From positions 1 through 64,000 of the forward strand of contig NZ_JAHRCU010000012.1 of assembly GCF_019083995.1 (NCBI RefSeq): a DNA stretch of 64,000 bases. The letters are read 5' to 3'. Below are positions 58,711 to 64,000 of this stretch, piece after piece. The notes beneath the pieces were generated by a model that made no database searches, was not told where the DNA came from, and worked only from the letters and a program-made list of their open reading frames with translations. The translations under genes were made by a program, and so were the position numbers. Every line of letters starts with the position of its first letter. Within the stretch, counting starts at the first letter, position 1. Origin of the DNA: Roseococcus sp. SDR (GTDB lineage: Bacteria; Pseudomonadota; Alphaproteobacteria; Acetobacterales; Acetobacteraceae).

Positions 58711-59169
58711 ATGAAAACTTCAAGGATTGTCCTGGCCGCCCTGGCCCTGGCGGGGGTGGCGGGCGTGACCCTGCCGGCCGCCGCGCAGCAGCGCGAGATC
58801 TGTGTCGCCATGCTGCCCTTCCCGCCGGTGCCGCCGGCCACGGTGAGCCGGCTGGTGGTGTATCAGGCCTATGCGGTGCCGGATGTGAGGGCGGACCACA
58901 CCCTCGTCAGCTATCGCGCGCAGTTTCAGAACCAGTCCGCCGGCACCGTGCGGCTCACGGTGCGCCCGGTGCTGGGCGGCAATTTCCCGGTGGGTGCGCG
59001 CTGGGATCCACCTTCGCAGACCTTCACCATGACCTCCTATCAGCCTGTGGATGCGCTGATCGGCGTGCTGCGGGTGCCGGGCCAGATCAACCAGTTGAGC
59101 CGGCTGCCCGATGCCTGGAGCGTGGCGAACGCCTTCCTGCCCGATTGCCCGGGCCCCGCGCCGCGATAA
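58711..59169 (+). CDS. Small secreted protein, dispersed two-cysteine family, member 4
   Basis: The 152-residue product has a signal peptide (MKTSRIVLAALALAGVAGVT) ending before AAAQQREICVAMLP. The mature part has a cysteine near its start and another near the end (FLPDCPGPAPR). The core YRAQFQNQSAGTVRLTVRPV lines up with YYVQLQNQSGETIRYTVRFT of member 1. It is longer than the others because of an N-terminal insertion (VVYQAYAVPDVRADH). ATG 58711; no operon partner on this strand. Confidence 0.8.
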   Translation: MKTSRIVLAALALAGVAGVTLPAAAQQREICVAMLPFPPVPPATVSRLVVYQAYAVPDVRADHTLVSYRAQFQNQSAGTVRLTVRPVLGGNFPVGARWDPPSQTFTMTSYQPVDALIGVLRVPGQINQLSRLPDAWSVANAFLPDCPGPAPR

Positions 59170-59194
59170 GCACGGGCGGGTCCGGCGCCGGGGG

Positions 59195-59893
59195 TCACAC
59201 CCCGGCGAAGATGTAGTTGGGCATGGGTTGCGTCTCGTCCTTGACGCCCTTCACGCCCGGAATGGCCTCGGCCAGCACGCGCAGGCCGCGGCGCACGCCT
59301 TCGTCGCGCATGAAGCCGTGGAAGGTGACGACGCCGTCTTTCACATCCACCAGCGTGTAGAAGCTATCGGCCCAGGGCTGCTTGCGCATGGCGGCGATGA
59401 CGGCGCTGCGCAGGCGGCTGTCGCTGAACTCGCCCTCCTCCGGCATGGGCGCCACCAGGGCGCGCAGCAGGTCGGCGCGGCTGACGATGCCGCGCAGGCG
59501 GCCATCGGTGACGACGAGGACGCGGCGAATGTTCCGCTCCTCCATCAAATGGGCGATGTGCGCGGCGGTGTCGGCCTCCCCCACGGTCAGCGCCGTTTCG
59601 GTCATGATGTCCTGCGCGCGGACGCCATGCGTCCGGGCGTAGCGCTCGGCCTCGGCGGCGGGGTCCACGAAGAGGCTGGCGAACCAGCCGGGCTTCGGAT
59701 CCTCCTGGCCGGCCAGGCGGCGGATCAGGTCGGCTTCCGTCACCACGCCCAGCACCTCGCCATGGGCGCCCAGCACCGGCACGGCGCTGATGCCGCGCTC
59801 GGAGAGCAGGCGCGCCACGGCGAGGACGGGCGTCTCGGGCGGCACGGAGACGACGTCGGGGGTCATCAGGTCTCGGGCGGTCAATTGGGTCAC
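59195..59893 (-). CDS. CBS-pair and BON domain protein
   Basis: The 232-residue protein has a CBS motif ARDLMTPDVVSVPPETPVLA, then GEVLGVVTEADLIRRLAG. The second CBS is QDIMTETALTVGEADTAAHI with RGIVSRADLLRALV. A C-terminal BON domain follows (SRLRSAVIAAMRKQPW, VTFHGFMRDEGVRRGLRVL, VKDETQPMPN). CBS pairs bind adenosine nucleotides; BON may bind phospholipid. The combination is common in proteobacterial stress proteins. GTG 59893 follows an AGGAGG site; no ATG is available. It is divergent from the TAXI-TRAP genes. Confidence 0.9.
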   Translation of the reverse strand: MTQLTARDLMTPDVVSVPPETPVLAVARLLSERGISAVPVLGAHGEVLGVVTEADLIRRLAGQEDPKPGWFASLFVDPAAEAERYARTHGVRAQDIMTETALTVGEADTAAHIAHLMEERNIRRVLVVTDGRLRGIVSRADLLRALVAPMPEEGEFSDSRLRSAVIAAMRKQPWADSFYTLVDVKDGVVTFHGFMRDEGVRRGLRVLAEAIPGVKGVKDETQPMPNYIFAGV

Positions 59894-60026
59894 GTTGCGA
59901 TCCTCCTGATGCAAAGAATGCAGCGTGAGGGCCGCTTTCGCCTTGAGGCAGCGCAACCCCTTTGCGTTTGGACGCGGTTGCCCCTATTCGCGTGTCCAGA
60001 AAACAAACCCGCCGGAGGATGATTTC

Positions 60027-61016
60027 ATGACCCAGCTTTCCCGCCGCACCGCCCTGGGTGCCGGCCTTGGCCTTCTGGCCGCGCCGCAGCTCGCCCCCCA
60101 TCAGGCTCATGCCCAGGCGGCCCAGCAGATCGCCATCGCCACCGGCACCACGGGCGGCGTCTATTACCCGCTGGGCGGCGCGCTCGCGAACTACCTGACG
60201 CGCGGCATTCCGGGCGTTTCCGCCACGGCCGAGGTGACGGCCGGCTCCACCGCGAATTTCCAACTGCTCGGTGCCAACCGCGCGCAGCTGGTCTTCGGCC
60301 AGGTGGATGCGGCGGTGGACAGCGTGCGCGGCGCCGGCCCCTTCCGTGGCCGCGTGGTGCCCACGCGCGCCATCGCCGTGCTCTACACCAACCGCATGCA
60401 GGTGGTGACGACGGCGGACCGCAACATCCGCACCATGGCGGACCTGCGCGGCAAGCGGATTTCGACCGGCGCGCCCGCCTCGGCCACCGAGCTGTTCGCG
60501 CTGCGCCTGATCCAGGCCGCCGGCCTCGACATCAACCGCGATTTCCGCGGCCGTGAGCGCCTCTCCCCGGCCGAGAGCACCAATGCGATCCGCGACGGCA
60601 AGATCGACGCCTATTTCTTCGTCTCGGGCGTGCCGACCTCGGCCATCACCGACCTCGCGGCCACGCCGGGCACGCAGCTGGTGCTGATCGACCATGCCGA
60701 GTTCCTGGACCCGATCGTGCGCGAGCATGGCCCGGTCTATTTCGCCGAGACCATCGCGCCTGGCACCTATCCCGGCCAGAACGCGCCGAACAACCAGCTC
60801 TCGGTCGCGAACATCCTCGCCGTGCGCGAGGATGCGGCGCCGGCGCTGGTGACGCAGATGCTGACCATCCTCTGGCAGAACCGCGAGGACTGGGCGCGCG
60901 TGCATTCCGCCGCGCGCGACTTCACGCTCGCGCAGCAGAAGACGGCGGCGGCGGGCGTGCCCTGGCACCCGGCGGCCGAGGCCTTCTGGCGCAATGCCGG
61001 CGCCACGCTGGGCTGA
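60027..61016 (+). CDS. TAXI-family TRAP transporter solute-binding protein
   Basis: The 329-residue protein has a signal peptide with SRRTALGAGLGLLAAPQLAP (Tat-like) and AQA cleavage. The TAXI signature IAIATGTTGGVYYPLGGAL follows, then TAGSTANFQLLGANRAQLVF and DLRGKRISTGAPASATE. It binds the ligand in the periplasm and delivers it to the fused permease encoded downstream. Known ligands include glutamate or other carboxylates; specificity is not readable. GGAGG at 60014-60018 sets ATG 60027. Confidence 0.94.
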   Translation: MTQLSRRTALGAGLGLLAAPQLAPHQAHAQAAQQIAIATGTTGGVYYPLGGALANYLTRGIPGVSATAEVTAGSTANFQLLGANRAQLVFGQVDAAVDSVRGAGPFRGRVVPTRAIAVLYTNRMQVVTTADRNIRTMADLRGKRISTGAPASATELFALRLIQAAGLDINRDFRGRERLSPAESTNAIRDGKIDAYFFVSGVPTSAITDLAATPGTQLVLIDHAEFLDPIVREHGPVYFAETIAPGTYPGQNAPNNQLSVANILAVREDAAPALVTQMLTILWQNREDWARVHSAARDFTLAQQKTAAAGVPWHPAAEAFWRNAGATLG

Positions 61017-61039
61017 GCCCGGCAGACGGCTTCGCCTCA

Positions 61040-61091
61040 CGGCCGGGTGTCGCCACCCGGCCGTTTCTCTTGAGACCGCACAGCGGTCTCA
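61040..61091 (+). terminator. Two tandem stem-loops between TRAP binding-protein and permease genes
   Basis: CGGCCGGGTG/CACCCGGCCG (61040-61063) is followed by TTTCTCTT, an intrinsic terminator on the plus strand. TGAGACCGC/GCGGTCTCA (61071-61091) is a second perfect 9-bp stem with a 3-nt loop. The first probably terminates or attenuates transcription, making more binding protein than permease. Confidence 0.7.
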
Positions 61092-61168
61092 CCTTTGTTG
61101 AGAGGATGATTCAGCGTTTCGGCGATTCCGCCTCAACGCATCATGCTCTAGCCATCTGAGTATCCGCC

Positions 61169-63187
61169 ATGTCCCAGAGCTCCCTGCCGCCCGAGATCGA
61201 CCCGAACAGCATGGATGCGGCCACCGCCGCCCGCGTCGAGAAGCTGATCGAGTCCGAAGAGGGGGTGATGAACCGCTTTACCGGCGCGCTGGGCGTGGTG
61301 GCGGTGGGCCTGGCGCTCGCCATGTCGCTGTTCCACCTCTATGCGGCCTGGAGCATCGTTCCCACCACCACGCTGCGCTTCGCGCATGTGGGCTTCACCA
61401 TGGTGCTGGGCTTCTTCCTGTTCCCTGTCGCGCGCCGCTTCCGCGACCGCTTCCTGCCCTGGGACTGGGCGCTGGTGGCGGCCGGCATCTACGTCACCTG
61501 GTACCTGATCTCCGGCGGCGATGACCTGCAGGACCGCATCATCTTCCCCGAGCCGATGGACATCGTGGTGGGCTGGATGCTCATCGCGCTGGTGCTGGAA
61601 GTCACGCGGCGCTGCACGGGCTGGATCATGCCCGTCGTCGCCATCGCCTTCCTGCTCTACGCCTTCTACGGCAACCACCTCCCCGCCCCCTGGACGCATC
61701 GCGGCTATGACGAGGAGCGGCTGATCCCGCATATCTCCATCACGCTGGAGGGCATCTTCGGCACGGCGGTGGATGTCAGCGCCACGCTGATCATCCTCTT
61801 CACCATCTACGGCGCGATCCTGGGCGCGACGGGTGCGGGCAAGTATTTCGTGGATTTCTCCTTCGCGGCCACGGGCGGCAAGCCTTCCAGCGCGGGGCGC
61901 ACCGTCGTGCTCTCGGCCTTCCTGCTGGGTGGGCCGTCCGGTTCGGGCGTCGCCACCACCGTCACCATCGGCACCGTCGCCTGGCCGATGATGAAGCGCG
62001 TGGGCTATACGCCGCATGACGCGGGCGGGCTGCTGGCCGCCGGTGGCCTCGGCGCCATCATCTCGCCGCCCATCATGGGGGCGGCCGCCTTCCTGATCGC
62101 CGAGTATCTGAAGATCAGCTACCTCGACGTGCTGCTGATGGCGGTGATCCCGACCTGCCTCTTCTACGCCTCGCTGCTCTTCATGGTGGAGCTGGACCAG
62201 CGGCGCATCCGCGCGGCCGGCGGCGGCAAGGATGACGTGCCGATGCAGGTCGAAAAGGTCGGCGCGATGTTCAGGCGCGGCTGGTACCACTTCACCAGCC
62301 TGATCGCGATCATCGTCTTCATGGCGATGGGGTATTCGGCGACGCTCTCGGTGCTCTACGCCATGGGCCTCGCGGTCGCGCTCTCCTTCCTCTCGCGCGA
62401 GCATGCGCTCTATCCCATGAAGCTGATCCGCACGCTGGCGGCGGGCTCCGAGCAGGCGATCGGCATCGCCGCCACCTGCGCCTGTGCGGGCATCATCGTG
62501 GGCTGCATCACGCTGACCGGCCTCGGGCTGAAATTCTCCGACATCGCGATCCAGGCGGCGGGCGGTTCGCTCATCATCACGGCGATCTACACGGCGCTGA
62601 TCGTCTGGGTCGTCGGCCTCGCGGTGCCGGTGACGGCCAGCTACATCATCTGCGCCGTGGTGGCCGCGCCCGCGCTGATGAAGCTGGGCGTGCCGGATTA
62701 TGCCGCGCATATGTTCGTCTTCTACTATGCGGTGCTCTCCGAGGTTTCGCCGCCCACCGCGCTCTCTCCCTTCGCCGCGGCGGCGATCACCGGCGCCGGG
62801 CCCTACCGCACGACGCTGATGGCCTGGAAATACACCCTGCCCGCCTTCGTGCTGCCCTTCGTCTTCGTGACGGACCCGCAGGGTGTCGGCCTGCTGCTGA
62901 ACATGCTGCCGGGCATGGACTGGATGGATGTGGTGGAGCAGGTGTTCTTCGCGACCCTCGGCCTCGCCGCCCTCTCCTCGGCCTGCCAGGGCTACGCCAT
63001 CACCGCGATGAACGCGGTGGAGCGCTGGCTGATGGCGCTGGGCGGCCTGCTCATGGTCTTCCCCGCGATCATCGAGGTGGTGGTGGCGGACGCCATACCC
63101 GCCCCGCATTGGGTGGGCCTCGCCATCGGCGCCGTGCTGCTGGGCGTGCAATGGGCGCGGCGCGGGCGCTTGCAGGCCGCCGGCTAG
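61169..63187 (+). CDS. TRAP transporter fused permease (DctQM-like)
   Basis: The 672-residue protein has an N-terminal four-helix DctQ-like part (to about residue 170) and a DctM part of 12 or so helices. GKYFVDFSFAATGGKPSSAG, LGGPSGSGVATTVTIGTVAW and GGLLAAGGLGAIISPPIMGA are the conserved DctM loops, with VPVTASYIICAVVAAPALMK later. Fused QM permeases pair with TAXI-type binding proteins such as the one upstream. It imports an organic acid with sodium or protons. ATG 61169. Confidence 0.94.
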   Translation: MSQSSLPPEIDPNSMDAATAARVEKLIESEEGVMNRFTGALGVVAVGLALAMSLFHLYAAWSIVPTTTLRFAHVGFTMVLGFFLFPVARRFRDRFLPWDWALVAAGIYVTWYLISGGDDLQDRIIFPEPMDIVVGWMLIALVLEVTRRCTGWIMPVVAIAFLLYAFYGNHLPAPWTHRGYDEERLIPHISITLEGIFGTAVDVSATLIILFTIYGAILGATGAGKYFVDFSFAATGGKPSSAGRTVVLSAFLLGGPSGSGVATTVTIGTVAWPMMKRVGYTPHDAGGLLAAGGLGAIISPPIMGAAAFLIAEYLKISYLDVLLMAVIPTCLFYASLLFMVELDQRRIRAAGGGKDDVPMQVEKVGAMFRRGWYHFTSLIAIIVFMAMGYSATLSVLYAMGLAVALSFLSREHALYPMKLIRTLAAGSEQAIGIAATCACAGIIVGCITLTGLGLKFSDIAIQAAGGSLIITAIYTALIVWVVGLAVPVTASYIICAVVAAPALMKLGVPDYAAHMFVFYYAVLSEVSPPTALSPFAAAAITGAGPYRTTLMAWKYTLPAFVLPFVFVTDPQGVGLLLNMLPGMDWMDVVEQVFFATLGLAALSSACQGYAITAMNAVERWLMALGGLLMVFPAIIEVVVADAIPAPHWVGLAIGAVLLGVQWARRGRLQAAG

Positions 63188-63205
63188 GGCGCTTTCCTGG
63201 CGGGC

Positions 63206-64000
63206 ATGGATGCCGATGAAACGCCCGCCGCCGAAGCCCGCCCGCCGGGGCTGATCCGGCGCGGATGGAACCGCGCCGTCGCCTTTTGGGAGTTCGGCCA
63301 GAGGCTGCTGCTGGGCACGCTGCCGCTGGTTCTCGCGGTGCTGGCCGTGGTGATGGTGGTGCGCGAGGCGGCGCGCCAGCCCATCGAGATTTCCGAAATC
63401 GCCGTGCCCACGAGTCTCTCCGACAGCGGGCTTTCGGGCGCGGTCGCCGCACGGCGGCTGCTGGATGCGATCAACGCCACGGCGCATGCCGTCCGCACCG
63501 AGACGCTGCACCGGCCGAGCGCGGAGCTGGAGGGTTCCGAGCCCGATCTGAACATCCCTGCCGCCGGGCTTTCGCTGCGCGGGCTGGCGGCGCTGCTGCG
63601 CAACCTGCTGGGCTGGCCGGAGCGCAAGCTCTCGGGCGAGATCATCGTGGCGGGCGACAGGATGCGCCTGCGCCTGCGCCTCGCCGGGCATGGCGTGATC
63701 GCCGATGTGGAAGGGCCCGCGGCCGAGGGGGCGGACCCGCTGCTGCTGCGCGCCGCGCCCGAGGTTTGGCGCGTCGTCGCCCCTCGGCTCTATGCCTGGT
63801 ACATCGCCGAGACGGATGCGGAGGAGGAGGAGATCCGCGACCGTCTGCTGTTGCTGCGACGCCGCGTCGAGGATGCCGATGCGGTGGCGACGATCGACTT
63901 CCTCTTCGCGCGCTCGCTGGTGCGTTCGGGCCATGCCGCGCGCGCGCTGGAGTTGCTGGACCTGGTGATGGAGCAGGGGCCGCCGCGCGCCTCGGCGCAT
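63206..64000 (+). CDS. Membrane-anchored protein with helical repeats, truncated by window edge
   Basis: The frame is open for 265 codons to the end of the window. The product starts MDADETPAAEARPPGLIRRG and has one strong membrane helix (LLLGTLPLVLAVLAVVMVVR). The rest looks exported or peripheral, with IEISEIAVPTSLSDSGLSGA. The C-terminal stretch (FLFARSLVRSGHAARALELL) is TPR-like. I do not know the function. Its ATG follows the TRAP permease stop by 18 bp, so it may belong to the same transcript. Confidence 0.7.
   Translation, partial: MDADETPAAEARPPGLIRRGWNRAVAFWEFGQRLLLGTLPLVLAVLAVVMVVREAARQPIEISEIAVPTSLSDSGLSGAVAARRLLDAINATAHAVRTETLHRPSAELEGSEPDLNIPAAGLSLRGLAALLRNLLGWPERKLSGEIIVAGDRMRLRLRLAGHGVIADVEGPAAEGADPLLLRAAPEVWRVVAPRLYAWYIAETDAEEEEIRDRLLLLRRRVEDADAVATIDFLFARSLVRSGHAARALELLDLVMEQGPPRASAH

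Noticed and set aside
61148-64000. 950-codon minus-strand frame
   Set aside because: Antisense to the TRAP permease and the truncated membrane protein; composition is His/Arg/Asp-rich as in other shadows.
1-64000. tRNA, rRNA, CRISPR, insertion sequences, prophage
   Set aside because: I looked for CCA-ending cloverleafs, repeat-spacer series, transposase motifs and phage genes by eye and saw none.

Overview
The window is GC-rich (roughly 70 percent), densely coding DNA with many 1-14 bp gene overlaps. A GcrA-type cell-cycle regulator with GANTC sites upstream, a hemE/ppsR/maf locus, a TIGR02302 protein, a TAXI-type TRAP transporter and many small secreted orphan proteins point to an alphaproteobacterium, most likely an Acetobacteraceae (Roseomonas-like) chromosome. 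I see no rRNA, tRNA, CRISPR array, insertion sequence or prophage.

Layout. 1-6.4 kb: end of a TonB gene, gcrA, a DMT transporter, a PmtA-like methyltransferase, SURF1, an M32 carboxypeptidase and a CPA2 antiporter. 6.5-14.8 kb: a sphingosine-1-phosphate-lyase-family enzyme, 6-phosphogluconate dehydrogenase and gluconokinase separated by an intergenic repeat, an acyl-CoA ligase, a CoA-transferase, an RraA-like protein, three tandem paralogous small envelope proteins and a thioesterase. 14.8-31.3 kb: a likely lipid or polyketide biosynthetic cluster. The minus strand carries a single-module highly reducing type I PKS (KS-AT-DH-pseudoMT-ER-KR-ACP, no thioesterase), then an alpha-oxoamine synthase, a CDP-alcohol phosphatidyltransferase, a PaaI-like thioesterase and an asparaginase-like protein, the last four with 4-bp overlaps. 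The divergent plus strand carries a short-chain reductase resembling 3-ketosphinganine reductase, a P450, an LpxL-like acyltransferase, a GNAT protein and a glycosyltransferase. Together they could make a sphingolipid-like amino-alcohol lipid whose chain is built by a PKS; this is inference.

31.4-42.9 kb: small secreted orphans, an MFS/FAD-linked oxidase pair, an HpcH/HpaI aldolase, a wecB-like epimerase, a CaiB-type CoA-transferase, maf and ppsR, then divergently hemE, hemH and a HAD phosphatase. The 305-bp ppsR-hemE gap matches the position of the Caulobacter origin. 43-50.4 kb: the TIGR02302 protein, lysA, a membrane protein, an MFS transporter and a two-subunit UxaA/SuyAB-like lyase. 50.8-64 kb: a GntR regulator, a class IV aminotransferase, a GST, an RluA-type pseudouridine synthase, small cysteine-rich envelope proteins, PBP1C, a cyclase-family protein, a CBS-BON protein, a TAXI-TRAP transporter and a truncated membrane protein at the right edge.

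Several intergenic elements stand out: a ~110-bp repeat in two inverted copies (8.7 and 42.9 kb), a four-hairpin array between convergent genes (38.2 kb), perfect dyads near 1.2, 49.2 and 57.4 kb, and a strong terminator at 31.9 kb.
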